Source: JAJDGF01 sp031549325
GTDB taxonomy: Bacteria; Bacillota; Clostridia; Christensenellales; Aristaeellaceae
DNA: 50,695 nt
Direction: 5' to 3'
NCBI GenBank assembly: GCA_031549325.1
Contig: JAVBQA010000066.1
Span: 1 to 50,695 of the forward strand
Numbering within the stretch: the stretch's first letter is position 1; each line of letters opens with the position of its first letter. The translations under genes were made by a program, and so were the position numbers. Of the stretch, positions 1 to 7,574 are shown in pieces. Below the pieces are notes generated by a model. It did no database searches, was not told the origin of the DNA, and saw nothing but the letters and a program-made list of their open reading frames with translations.

Positions 1-32
1 GGGAGCCCCTTCGGCCTCTTGGGTACTTCTCC
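1..32 (-). tRNA. tRNA-Ser-type gene, 5' part only (cut by window edge)
   Basis: On the minus strand this reads as the 5' acceptor strand (GGAGAAG), the T-A turn and a class II D-arm (AAGAGGCCGAAGGGGC), typical of a serine tRNA. The anticodon lies outside the window; the 5' half resembles tRNA-Ser(GCU), but that is a guess. It lies 9 nt downstream of the complete tRNA-Ser(UGA), so both are probably one transcript. Confidence 0.7.
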
Positions 33-41
33 ATATGCAAT

Positions 42-131
42 TGGCGGAGAGAGAGGGATTCGAACCCCCGGTGCCACGAGGACATCACTGGTTTTCAAGA
101 CCAGCGCCTTCAACCACTCGGCCATCTCTCC
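42..131 (-). tRNA. tRNA-Ser (anticodon UGA)
   Basis: Complete class II tRNA on the minus strand. The acceptor GGAGAGA pairs with TCTCTCC, followed by discriminator G and an encoded CCA. The anticodon stem CTGGT/ACCAG encloses the loop CTTGAAA, giving anticodon TGA. There is a long variable arm and a T-arm with GGTTCGAATCC. Length is 90 nt including CCA. It reads UCN serine codons, mainly UCA. A consensus promoter lies 23 bp upstream. Confidence 0.97.
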
Positions 132-153
132 ATCTCTCGAACCAGCGGAATGT

Positions 154-182
154 ATTATACCAGCATCTGAGAGCATTGTCAA
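154..182 (-). promoter_or_regulatory. Promoter of the tRNA-Ser pair
   Basis: Minus strand TTGACA (177-182), 17-bp spacer and TATAAT (154-159): both hexamers match the sigma-A consensus, as expected for a stable-RNA promoter. It points at the tRNA that starts at 131. Confidence 0.9.
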
Positions 183-210
183 TCCCCAAACAAAAAATAC
201 AAGATTCTGC

Positions 211-240
211 TTTTCGGATGAAGGGGTCATCTGATATACT
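211..240 (+). promoter_or_regulatory. Probable promoter of the CoA-transferase operon
   Basis: TTTTCG (211-216), 18-bp spacer, and TATACT (235-240) preceded by TGA, which makes an extended -10 element. Transcription would start near 247, leaving a leader of about 180 nt before the first coding start at 427. Confidence 0.5.
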
Positions 241-246
241 CATCAT

Positions 247-378
247 GTGAATCAAGGGTCGGGAAAGACATCCGCCGTCATTGCGCGGGACAACTGACCG
301 CCTTTGGAGGTACGAATCCCAAGTGGGGGATCATGCCTGCATTGCGGTGAGCAGCGCTCGTCCGCCCGTCCCTTCATC
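247..378 (+). ncRNA. Structured leader or small RNA candidate, unassigned
   Basis: This stretch folds into a rod. Outer stem 254-263 pairs with 365-374 (nine pairs, one T-T mismatch). GGAC 288-291 pairs with GTCC 360-363. ACCGC 297-301 pairs with GCGGT 344-348. 308-314 pairs with 332-338 (one mismatch). ATCCC 316-320 pairs with GGGAT 327-331 around a 6-nt loop. No convincing reading frame and no known riboswitch signature is visible. It could be a cis-regulatory leader of the CoA-transferase or an independent RNA. Confidence 0.35.
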
Positions 379-426
379 AACAATGAATACCCATTGAAAA
401 AGCATCCAGGCAAGGAGGGCGGCCGC

Positions 427-1089
427 ATGGCGCGGGACAAACAAATCGGGATCGAGCAGGCGCTCGGCTACATTCAGCACGGTACGGTGCTGATGGTGGG
501 CGGTTTCCTTGGGTGCGGCGCGCCAAACCACCTGGTAGAGGCGCTGCTGGACACGGATGCTCGGGATCTGACGATTATCTGCAACGACAGCGCGCGCCCC
601 GAGTTCGGCGTGGGGAAGCTGATCGTGAACAGGCGGGTGAAGAAGCTGATCACCAGCCACATCGGCACCAACCCCGAGACCGGGCGGCAACTGTCCGCCG
701 GAGAGCTCGAGGTCGAGTTGGTGCCTCAGGGCACATTTGCCGAGCGCATCCGCGCGGGCGGCGCGGGGTTGGGCGGCGTGCTGACGCCCACCGGTGTGGG
801 AACGCTCGTGCAGCAGGGCAAGCAGACGATTGAGCTGCAGGGCAAGACCTATCTGATCGAGCTGCCGTTGCGCGCCGACGTGGCGTTGATCTGGGCGCGG
901 CGGGCCGACGCGGGGGGCAACCTGTGCTATGAGGGATCAACCAGAAACAGCAACACCGTGATGGCCATGGCGGCCGATCGGGTGATTGCCCAATCTTGTG
1001 AAATCGTGGACATTGGACAGATCGACCCGAACCACGTGGTCGTGCCCGGGGTTTTTGTGGATCATTTGGTGGAGGTGCGCGTGCCGTGA
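427..1089 (+). CDS. Acetoacetate/butyrate-type CoA-transferase, alpha subunit
   Basis: Alpha subunit (220 aa) of a family I 3-oxoacid CoA-transferase (AtoD/CtfA/ScoA type). The enzyme moves CoA between short-chain acyl-CoA and acetoacetate, butyrate or acetate in the cytoplasm. Residues 24-34 carry the glycine-rich family signature GGFxxxGxP, here GGFLGCGAP. The ATG at 427 follows AAGGAGGG at 411-418; an upstream in-frame GTG or ATG would lack a ribosome binding site. The gene overlaps the beta subunit by 4 nt, so the two are translationally coupled. Exact substrates cannot be told from sequence; butyrate formation or ketone-body use are the usual roles in Clostridia. Confidence 0.9.
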   Translation: MARDKQIGIEQALGYIQHGTVLMVGGFLGCGAPNHLVEALLDTDARDLTIICNDSARPEFGVGKLIVNRRVKKLITSHIGTNPETGRQLSAGELEVELVPQGTFAERIRAGGAGLGGVLTPTGVGTLVQQGKQTIELQGKTYLIELPLRADVALIWARRADAGGNLCYEGSTRNSNTVMAMAADRVIAQSCEIVDIGQIDPNHVVVPGVFVDHLVEVRVP

Positions 1090-1736
1090 CCAACAAAGAG
1101 ATCATCGCCAGGCGCGTGGCCCGGGAACTGAAGGACGGGGACGTGGTGAATCTGGGCATCGGGTTGCCGACGCTGGTGGCCAACTTTGTGGATCCTTCGC
1201 TCGACCTGGTGCTGCAGTCGGAGAACGGGTTTGTGGGCATCGGCCCCGCGCCCGAGCCGGGACGGGAAAATTCCTGCATCGTCAACGCGGGCGGTATTCC
1301 AGCAACGATCCGACCGGGCGGCGCGTTTTTCGATTCCTGCCTGTCGTTTGCGATGATTCGCGGCGGGCATGTGGACCTGACGGTGCTGGGCGCGCTGCAG
1401 GTGGATGCCGAGGGAAGCATTGCCAACTGGGTGATTCCGGGCGTTCTGGTGCCCGGCATGGGCGGCGCGATGGACCTGGCCGTGGGGGCGAAGCGGGTGA
1501 TCGTGGCGATGGAGCACACGGCCAAGGGCGAGCCGAGGATCCTCGAGCGCTGCACGCTGCCGCTGACCGCGAAGAGCCGGGTGGAGATGATCGTCACCGA
1601 GATGGGCGTGATGACGGTTACGCCGGGCGGATTGCTGCTGACGGAGATCCACCCGAACTGTACGCTGGAGCGGATACAGAAGGCGACAGAAACGCGGTTA
1701 CACGTATCGAATGAGCTGAAACCAATGCGTATTTAG
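1086..1736 (+). CDS. Acetoacetate/butyrate-type CoA-transferase, beta subunit
   Basis: Beta subunit (216 aa) that carries the catalytic glutamate of the heterodimer. The motif LQSENGFVGIGP at residues 43-54 is the family active-site signature, and Glu46 is the residue expected to form the glutamyl-CoA thioester. The GTG start at 1086 overlaps the alpha-subunit stop. Length is normal for AtoA/CtfB. No thiolase, acyl-CoA dehydrogenase or acetoacetate decarboxylase lies beside the pair, so the pathway is not set by context. No clear terminator is seen before the next promoter at 1760. Confidence 0.9.
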   Translation: MTNKEIIARRVARELKDGDVVNLGIGLPTLVANFVDPSLDLVLQSENGFVGIGPAPEPGRENSCIVNAGGIPATIRPGGAFFDSCLSFAMIRGGHVDLTVLGALQVDAEGSIANWVIPGVLVPGMGGAMDLAVGAKRVIVAMEHTAKGEPRILERCTLPLTAKSRVEMIVTEMGVMTVTPGGLLLTEIHPNCTLERIQKATETRLHVSNELKPMRI

Positions 1737-1759
1737 TGGATTTGATGGGAATTTTGTGC

Positions 1760-1788
1760 TTGTAATCCACAGCATTGTGTGATATGAT
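1760..1788 (+). promoter_or_regulatory. Promoter of the diguanylate cyclase gene
   Basis: TTGTAA (1760-1765), 17-bp spacer, TATGAT (1783-1788). It sits 60 bp before the ATG at 1848, in the gap after the CoA-transferase operon. Confidence 0.7.
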
Positions 1789-1847
1789 ACCCGAGTATTC
1801 CGAAAGGTTGTGTTAAGTACTAATTAATTGGGGATTTGGGGTGCGGT

Positions 1848-3419
1848 ATGCAGACGGTTCTGATGCTTTTGTTGCTCGCTTCACTGTCCGTAAACGTGAT
1901 GCTGATGCTGTATTGGTCCCGGCGCGAGGATCGAGCGAAAGCAGTATACTTTACGATGCTGAACATCCTGCTCAGCTATTATGTGCTCGGCTATTTGGTC
2001 GGGCTGCTCTGCCAGGATGTGGAAACGTCCATGGTGGCGCTTCACGTGTGCAACGCGGGCATTCCGCTGATCGGGCCGTTTTTCCTGTTCACAATCCTGT
2101 CGTTGTTTCAGCCGGGCGCGCTCAAGCGCTGGGTGTTGCCCGCTGCGCTGGTCTATGGCCTCGTCATGTTTACGGTCATCCTGTTCAACGACCGGCACTG
2201 GCTGTATTATTCGAGCATCACCATGGTGAGCGACGGCGCGGGCACGCTCTACCCTCAAATGGGGCATGGCCCGCTGTACATCGCGCAGCAGCTGGTCAGC
2301 GTCGGTTCGGCGCTGCTGGCTTATGGTGTGCTGTTCCGCTTCTACGTGCGGGGCACGCGCAAGAGCAGGGGCCAGATGCGGCTGGTCGTGGTGGGTTCAT
2401 CGATGGCGCTGCTTGCCAATGCGCTGAACTTCTCGGGCATCCTGCCCGCTGGTCTCGATCCGACGCCGATCACGATGACCGTGGCGCTGGTGTTTTTCGC
2501 GATGAGTCTGCAGCGCTACAAGCTGCTGGATCTGCTGCCCATGGCACGCAGCAGCGCCGTGGAGGGCATGGAGGACGCCATGATCGTGCTGGACATGGAG
2601 CGCGGCTACCAATACAGCAACAAGGCGGCGCAGGCCATCTTTCCGGGGCTTGGCCAGTTGCATGGCACCGAGCTGATCACCGCGATTTCTGACTGGCCAG
2701 ACGAGCTGATTCGCCAGACCACGCCCGGCGAGGTGGTGTTCTTCAAAGAGGACGCCCAAGGGCAGGCGCGCCAGTACCGAGCCCATGTGCGCAGCATTGG
2801 CTCCAGCGAGGCGGATGCGTTCATCGGCTGGTCCTACGTGATGCGCGACATCACCGACGTGACGCGCATGCTGCAGCAGCTGGAGGAGCTGGCCACCACC
2901 GATCCGCTGACCGGCATCTACAACCGCCGCCAGTTCCTGACCATGGTCAACCATGAGATGGAGGTCGCGGCGCGGCTGTGGCTGAATATGTCGCTGATCA
3001 TGTACGATCTCGACCACTTCAAGGACGTCAACGACACCTACGGCCACATCGCGGGTGACCAGGTGCTGTGCCAGGTGGCGAACGCCATCAAGTCGCAGCT
3101 GCGTCCGTATGACATTTTCGCGCGCTACGGCGGCGAAGAGTTCGTGGTCTTCACCACATTCACCGAAGAGATCGACCTGCGGGCCTTCGCCGAGCGCCTG
3201 CGCGCCGCGGTGGAGAAGGCTGAGGTCGTCTACGAGGGCCGGAAGATTCATGTCACCGCCAGCTTCGGCGCGGTTCGCATAAAGCCCAAGACCGAGTTCA
3301 ATGACGCCATGCGCGCCGTGGACGTCGCGACCTATAAGGCCAAGACCAATGGCAGGAACCAGGTGGTCGTCGTGGATATCGAGGGCAACGAGCTCAGGCA
3401 GGATCCGGCCAGCCTGTAA
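1848..3419 (+). CDS. Membrane diguanylate cyclase: 7TM sensor, PAS, GGDEF
   Basis: Predicted to make cyclic di-GMP from two GTP at the inner face of the membrane (523 aa). The first ~220 residues hold about seven hydrophobic helices resembling the N-terminal 7TM region of some histidine kinases. A PAS-like segment follows (~230-340), then a GGDEF domain with LTGIYNRRQF, DLDHFKDVND and active site GGEEF at 428-432. An RxxD motif (RPYD, 419-422) lies exactly five residues before it, which is the allosteric I-site for product inhibition. There is no EAL domain. ATG 1848 is preferred over an in-frame TTG at 1836. The gene stands alone, with promoter and terminator. The signal it senses is unknown. 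Confidence 0.93.
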   Translation: MQTVLMLLLLASLSVNVMLMLYWSRREDRAKAVYFTMLNILLSYYVLGYLVGLLCQDVETSMVALHVCNAGIPLIGPFFLFTILSLFQPGALKRWVLPAALVYGLVMFTVILFNDRHWLYYSSITMVSDGAGTLYPQMGHGPLYIAQQLVSVGSALLAYGVLFRFYVRGTRKSRGQMRLVVVGSSMALLANALNFSGILPAGLDPTPITMTVALVFFAMSLQRYKLLDLLPMARSSAVEGMEDAMIVLDMERGYQYSNKAAQAIFPGLGQLHGTELITAISDWPDELIRQTTPGEVVFFKEDAQGQARQYRAHVRSIGSSEADAFIGWSYVMRDITDVTRMLQQLEELATTDPLTGIYNRRQFLTMVNHEMEVAARLWLNMSLIMYDLDHFKDVNDTYGHIAGDQVLCQVANAIKSQLRPYDIFARYGGEEFVVFTTFTEEIDLRAFAERLRAAVEKAEVVYEGRKIHVTASFGAVRIKPKTEFNDAMRAVDVATYKAKTNGRNQVVVVDIEGNELRQDPASL

Positions 3420-3444
3420 CTACGAATTGTTCTTCTGAGTGCGC

Positions 3445-3474
3445 GCCCGGTTTGTCAGAACCGGGCATTTCTTT
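3445..3474 (+). terminator. Terminator of the diguanylate cyclase gene
   Basis: GCCCGGTT (3445-3452) pairs with AACCGGGC (3459-3466) around a 6-nt loop, followed by ATTTCTTT. Confidence 0.85.
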
Positions 3475-3505
3475 ACCCTGTTTCGCTTTATTGATTGCCA
3501 ATTTA

Positions 3506-3514
3506 TGATATAAT
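3506..3514 (+). promoter_or_regulatory. Extended -10 promoter of the sugar kinase gene
   Basis: TGATATAAT (3506-3514) is an extended -10 element with a consensus hexamer. The -35 region is poor. It lies 36 bp before the kinase start, after the terminator at 3445-3474. Confidence 0.6.
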
Positions 3515-3549
3515 CATAAACAATGATAAACCGAGGGGGGGGAGTCGGC

Positions 3550-4626
3550 ATGATGAAGCTTAAGCAGGAGGCCAGGTACGCACTGGTTTCGCCTTCCAGC
3601 ATGGGGGTGCGCCTTACGCCACTCGGGCGCCAGCCAGTGCACACTTCCTATGATTTTCGCATGCAGGTGACCAGCGCCGAAACCAACGTGCTGTCGATCT
3701 CTGCCGGATTGGGGCTGCGCACAAAGGTGCTGACCAGCTTCGTTCAGGGCAGCCCGATCGCGCAGCTCATCCAGAACGACCTGGGTTCCCGGCACATTGA
3801 GTACGACGGGCCCGAGGTTCCTCAGGGTGGCGCCTGGGGCTACCGCCACCAGTTCAACATCGCTGACGCGGGTTATGGCATGCGCGGGCCGCGCGTGCAC
3901 AACGACCGCGCGGGCGAGGTGGGCAGGACGCTGGACGTCAGGGATTTTGACCTGAAGCAGCTGTTCGAAACCGATGGCGTGCAGATCCTGCACCTGTCCG
4001 GCTTGATCGCCGCCATCTCGCCTGAGACCAGCAAGTTTTGCCTGGAGCTGGCCCGCGCCGCTCAACGGCACGGCACGGCCATCAGCTTCGATCTGAACTA
4101 CCGCGCCTCCTTTTGGAAGGGCCGGGAGGATGAGCTGCGCCAGGCATTCACCGAAATCGCCGAGGCGTCGGACGTCCTGATCGGCAACGAGGAGGACTTC
4201 CAGCTGGCGCTTGGCATCAAGGGCCCGGACGCCGGCGGGCACGGGCTTTCCGGCAAGATGGACGGCTTTAAGGATATGATCGGTCGCTGCCATGAGCGCT
4301 TCCCGAAAGCGCAGGTGTTTGCCACCACGCTGCGCCAGGTGCTTTCCGCCAACGCGCACCTGTGGGGCGCGATCCTGTGGGCGGACGGCGAATTCCATGT
4401 GGTGGAACCGCGCGAAATTCCGGTGCTGGACCGCATCGGCGGCGGCGATGCCACCGTGGGCGGGCTGCTGTACGGCGCGCTGAAGGGCTGGGCGCCCGAG
4501 AAGTGGCTGCAATTCGGCTGGGCCTGCGGCGCCATGGTGGTCACGCTTGAAAACGACTACGGCCTGCCCGCCGATGAGGAGCAGATCTGGAGCATTTTCG
4601 AAGGCAACGCGAGGGTGAAGCGTTAG
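3550..4626 (+). CDS. PfkB-family sugar kinase, 2-keto-3-deoxygluconate kinase-like
   Basis: Ribokinase/PfkB-fold kinase (358 aa). The C-terminal ATP-site motif is IGGGDAT (296-302), with Asp300 as the expected catalytic base. Residues 180-185 read FDLNYR, a motif common in 2-keto-3-deoxygluconate (KDG) kinases. The likely reaction is ATP-dependent phosphorylation of KDG to KDPG in the Entner-Doudoroff or hexuronate route, but substrate cannot be fixed from sequence. Start is ATG 3550 (or 3553) behind a G-rich ribosome binding site. It lies 71 bp before 6-phosphogluconate dehydrogenase, which supports sugar-acid catabolism. No KDPG aldolase is in the window. Confidence 0.8.
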   Translation: MMKLKQEARYALVSPSSMGVRLTPLGRQPVHTSYDFRMQVTSAETNVLSISAGLGLRTKVLTSFVQGSPIAQLIQNDLGSRHIEYDGPEVPQGGAWGYRHQFNIADAGYGMRGPRVHNDRAGEVGRTLDVRDFDLKQLFETDGVQILHLSGLIAAISPETSKFCLELARAAQRHGTAISFDLNYRASFWKGREDELRQAFTEIAEASDVLIGNEEDFQLALGIKGPDAGGHGLSGKMDGFKDMIGRCHERFPKAQVFATTLRQVLSANAHLWGAILWADGEFHVVEPREIPVLDRIGGGDATVGGLLYGALKGWAPEKWLQFGWACGAMVVTLENDYGLPADEEQIWSIFEGNARVKR

Positions 4627-4697
4627 GGAACGCGGTCGGAACCTCGCTCAAGGGAATCGAATCCTGTCAAATCTCCCAGAATGGAGGAGGATGGACG

Positions 4698-6143
4698 ATG
4701 CTTGCGAACATTGGCCTGATCGGTCTGGCGGTTATGGGCGAAAACCTGGTGATGAACATGGCGTCGAAGGGGTTCTCGGTGGCGGTATACAACCGAACCA
4801 CCAGCAAGGTGGACGAGTTCGTGAACGGCCGCGCCAAGGGCAGGAACATCGTCGGCGCATACTCGATCGAGGATCTGATAAGCAAGCTTGAGAAGCCGCG
4901 CAAGGTGATGATGCTGGTCAAGGCCGGAAAACCGGTGGACGACTTCATCGAAGCGCTGATTCCGCACCTGGAACCGGGCGATATCATCATCGACGGCGGC
5001 AACTCGCACTTCCCGGACACCATCCGCCGCACGGCGTATGTTGAAAGCCGGGGGCTGCTGTACATCGGTACCGGCGTGTCGGGCGGCGAGGAGGGCGCGC
5101 TGCTCGGTCCCAGCATGATGCCGGGCGGCTCGCCCGCGGCCTGGCCGCATGTGAGGCCCATCTTCCAGGCGGTCTGCGCCCACGTGGATGGCGCGCCCTG
5201 CTGCGACTGGGTGGGGGACAATGGAGCGGGCCATTTCGTGAAGATGGTGCACAACGGCATCGAGTACGGGGACATGCAGCTGATCTGCGAGGCCTACCAG
5301 CTGATGCGCGACCTGTTGGGCATGAGCGCGGGCGAGATGCACGAGGTGTTCGCCGCATGGAACCAACAGGAGCTCGACAGCTATCTGATCGAGATCACGC
5401 GGGACATTCTCGGCCATCAAGACGAGGACGGAAGCCCGATTGTGGACAAGATACTCGATGCAGCCGGGCAGAAGGGCACCGGCAAGTGGACCAGCATCGC
5501 GGCGCTGGACGAGGGCGTTCCGCTGACGCTGATTTCCGAGGCTGTGTACGCGCGCTGCCTGTCCGCGATCAAGGAAGAGCGCGAGGCGGCGTCCAAGGTT
5601 CTGAACGGGCCGAAGCCAGTGTTCGAAGGCGACAAGAAGGCGTTCATTGAGGCCATCAAACAGGCGCTGTACGCCTCAAAGATCGTGTCCTACGCCCAAG
5701 GCTACCAGCTGATGCGCGCCGCTGCCGAGACGCACAAATGGGATCTGAATTACGGCTGCATTGCGCTGATGTGGCGCGGCGGCTGCATCATCCGCTCTGT
5801 GTTCCTGGGCAAGATCAAGGAGGCGTTCGACCGGAATCCCGGCCTGACCAACCTGTTGCTCGACCCGCATTTCAAGGGCGCCGTGGAGCGGGCGCAGACA
5901 GACTGGCGCGGCGTGTGCGCCCAGGCGATCGTGAACGGCATCCCGGTTCCGGCGTTCACGGCGGCGCTGAGCTACTTTGACGGCTACCGCGCCGAAAAGC
6001 TGCCCGCCAACCTGCTGCAGGCCCAGCGCGACTATTTTGGCGCGCACACCTATGAGCGCACGGACGCGCCGCGCGGTGAGTTCTTCCACACCAACTGGAC
6101 GGGCCGCGGAGGGAACACCAAGGCGAGCACATACAACGCTTAA
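4698..6143 (+). CDS. gnd: 6-phosphogluconate dehydrogenase, decarboxylating
   Basis: Oxidises 6-phosphogluconate to ribulose 5-phosphate and CO2 with reduction of NADP, in the oxidative pentose phosphate pathway. Full length at 481 aa. The N-terminal Rossmann motif is GLIGLAVMGENL (5-16). The substrate-binding region reads GVSGGEEGA, and the family signature DAAGQKGTGKW is at 254-264. ATG 4698 follows GGAGGAGG at 4684. It lies downstream of the KDG-kinase-like gene and 17 bp before an unknown membrane protein, so it probably heads or joins a longer operon. Confidence 0.97.
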   Translation: MLANIGLIGLAVMGENLVMNMASKGFSVAVYNRTTSKVDEFVNGRAKGRNIVGAYSIEDLISKLEKPRKVMMLVKAGKPVDDFIEALIPHLEPGDIIIDGGNSHFPDTIRRTAYVESRGLLYIGTGVSGGEEGALLGPSMMPGGSPAAWPHVRPIFQAVCAHVDGAPCCDWVGDNGAGHFVKMVHNGIEYGDMQLICEAYQLMRDLLGMSAGEMHEVFAAWNQQELDSYLIEITRDILGHQDEDGSPIVDKILDAAGQKGTGKWTSIAALDEGVPLTLISEAVYARCLSAIKEEREAASKVLNGPKPVFEGDKKAFIEAIKQALYASKIVSYAQGYQLMRAAAETHKWDLNYGCIALMWRGGCIIRSVFLGKIKEAFDRNPGLTNLLLDPHFKGAVERAQTDWRGVCAQAIVNGIPVPAFTAALSYFDGYRAEKLPANLLQAQRDYFGAHTYERTDAPRGEFFHTNWTGRGGNTKASTYNA

Positions 6144-6160
6144 CATGAGGAGGATGCGCC

Positions 6161-6814
6161 ATGCGCATATACGGCGAGGTCGTCTTTGATGTGGCCTATC
6201 TGGTGCTCGCGGTCTCCATCGGCATCAATCTGGTGCGCAGCGCCCGGGGCGACCGGCTGCTGTTGCTGTTCGGCGCGATGGCGCTGGTGCTGGGGATTGG
6301 CGACGCGTTTCATCTTGTGCCGCGGGTGCACGCGCTGCTCACCACCGGCCAGGCGCTGAACACGCCCGCGCTGGGCTTTGGAAAGCTGGTCACATCGGTG
6401 ACGATGACCATTTTCTACCTGATGCTGTACAGAATCTGGCAGATGAAGTACGGCGTGAAGAGCAAGCTGCTGAGTGGCGCCGTGGTGTTTCTGGCCGCGC
6501 TGCGCATCGGTCTGTGCTTCAGCCAGCACAACCAGTGGTTCGCGCCCGAGCCGCCGCTGCTCTGGGGCATTATCCGCAACATCCCGTTTGCCATCCTGGG
6601 TGCGCTGATCGTTGTGATCTTTTGGCAAAAGCGCGATGCATACCCGCCGTTCCGGTTTCTATGGCTGGCGGTGCTGCTGTCGTTTGCGTTCTACATCCCG
6701 GTGGTGCTGTTTGCGGACAGCCTGCCCGCCATCGGCGTGCTGATGCTGCCCAAGACCGCGTGTTACGTCTGGATTTTGTGCATGGGCTTGCTTGCCAGGA
6801 GGGCGAATGCATAG
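6161..6814 (+). CDS. Multi-pass membrane protein of unknown function
   Basis: I do not recognise the family. The 217-aa protein is almost entirely hydrophobic helices, roughly at 8-25, 33-52, 64-92, 103-122, 134-153, 164-184 and 190-212, with short basic loops. No catalytic motif or soluble domain is visible. ATG 6161 follows GAGGAGG with good spacing. Its 3' end overlaps the start of the next gene, a putative serine hydrolase, by 8 nt, and gnd ends 17 bp upstream, so the three are probably co-transcribed. It could be a small sensor or lipid-associated membrane protein; there is no direct evidence. Confidence 0.75.
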   Translation: MRIYGEVVFDVAYLVLAVSIGINLVRSARGDRLLLLFGAMALVLGIGDAFHLVPRVHALLTTGQALNTPALGFGKLVTSVTMTIFYLMLYRIWQMKYGVKSKLLSGAVVFLAALRIGLCFSQHNQWFAPEPPLLWGIIRNIPFAILGALIVVIFWQKRDAYPPFRFLWLAVLLSFAFYIPVVLFADSLPAIGVLMLPKTACYVWILCMGLLARRANA

Positions 6815-7559
6815 CGAGATCGTGCGCGAGCACCCGGATGCCGATGTGTTGGTTCTGTTCATCCACGGCATCATGGGCAGCCCCGCGCAGTTTGACGCCT
6901 GGGCGAACGCCTGCTACGGCGCGGGTTACAGCTGCGTGTCCATCCTGCTGCCCGGCCATGGCGAGGACGGCAGGGGGTTTGCCCGGAGCGGCCAAGCCGC
7001 CTGGGAGCGGCACGTAAGCGAGGCGCTCGAAAGGCATCAGGGCAAGTATCGCCGCGTCGTGTGCGTGGGGCATTCCATGGGCGGGCTGCTGGCGCTGAAC
7101 GAGAGCCTGCGCCCGGGGCACCGCATCGCCGGCGTGTTCATGATCGCGCCGCCGGTGCAGATCAATTTGCAGCCCTGGTCGGTGCGCGCGCGGCTGCGCA
7201 TGGTCACTATGGATAAAAATACCGAGCTTTGGCGCAACTATATGCGGGTGTATGGCGTGGGCAAGACGCCAATCTATGTGTTTCCGCTGTTCGCCGGGCC
7301 GCTGGTGTCGCTGAAGCGTCTGATTGAAAAGACCAAGCGCAACCTCTCGAAGGTGACTGTGCCGGTGTTCGTGGTGCACTCGACTGCCGATGAGACCGTG
7401 TCGTTCAAGAGCGCGCGGTCGCTGGACGTGGGGCTGAACAAGGCGCCCCATGAGCTGATGCGCGTGGATCACGCCTGGCACGCCTACTACCCGGAGGAAG
7501 ACACGCAAAAGATCGGTCAGGCGCTGATGCGGTTTATAGAGCGCGTGACAAGACCATAG
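6807..7559 (+). CDS. Alpha/beta hydrolase, carboxylesterase or lipase type
   Basis: Cytoplasmic serine hydrolase of 250 aa. HGIMGS at 20-25 forms the oxyanion region. The nucleophile elbow GHSMGG is at 88-93 (Ser90). Asp195 (in TADET) and His222 or His225 (DHAWH) are the likely triad partners. The layout resembles monoacylglycerol lipases and carboxylesterases such as Est30; the true substrate is unknown. ATG 6807 sits behind AGGAGGG and overlaps the preceding membrane-protein gene. The downstream glycosyltransferase starts 16 bp after the stop, which suggests a shared role in lipid or cell-envelope metabolism. Confidence 0.85.
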   Translation: MHSEIVREHPDADVLVLFIHGIMGSPAQFDAWANACYGAGYSCVSILLPGHGEDGRGFARSGQAAWERHVSEALERHQGKYRRVVCVGHSMGGLLALNESLRPGHRIAGVFMIAPPVQINLQPWSVRARLRMVTMDKNTELWRNYMRVYGVGKTPIYVFPLFAGPLVSLKRLIEKTKRNLSKVTVPVFVVHSTADETVSFKSARSLDVGLNKAPHELMRVDHAWHAYYPEEDTQKIGQALMRFIERVTRP

Positions 7560-7574
7560 CAAGGAGGTGTCCCC

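Noticed and set aside
247..378. 6S RNA
   Set aside because: The rod-like fold is suggestive, but the size is short, there is no clear central bubble on both sides and no terminator. Kept only as an unassigned structured RNA.
1789..1847. c-di-GMP riboswitch upstream of the cyclase
   Set aside because: The leader is under 60 nt and lacks the conserved riboswitch core.
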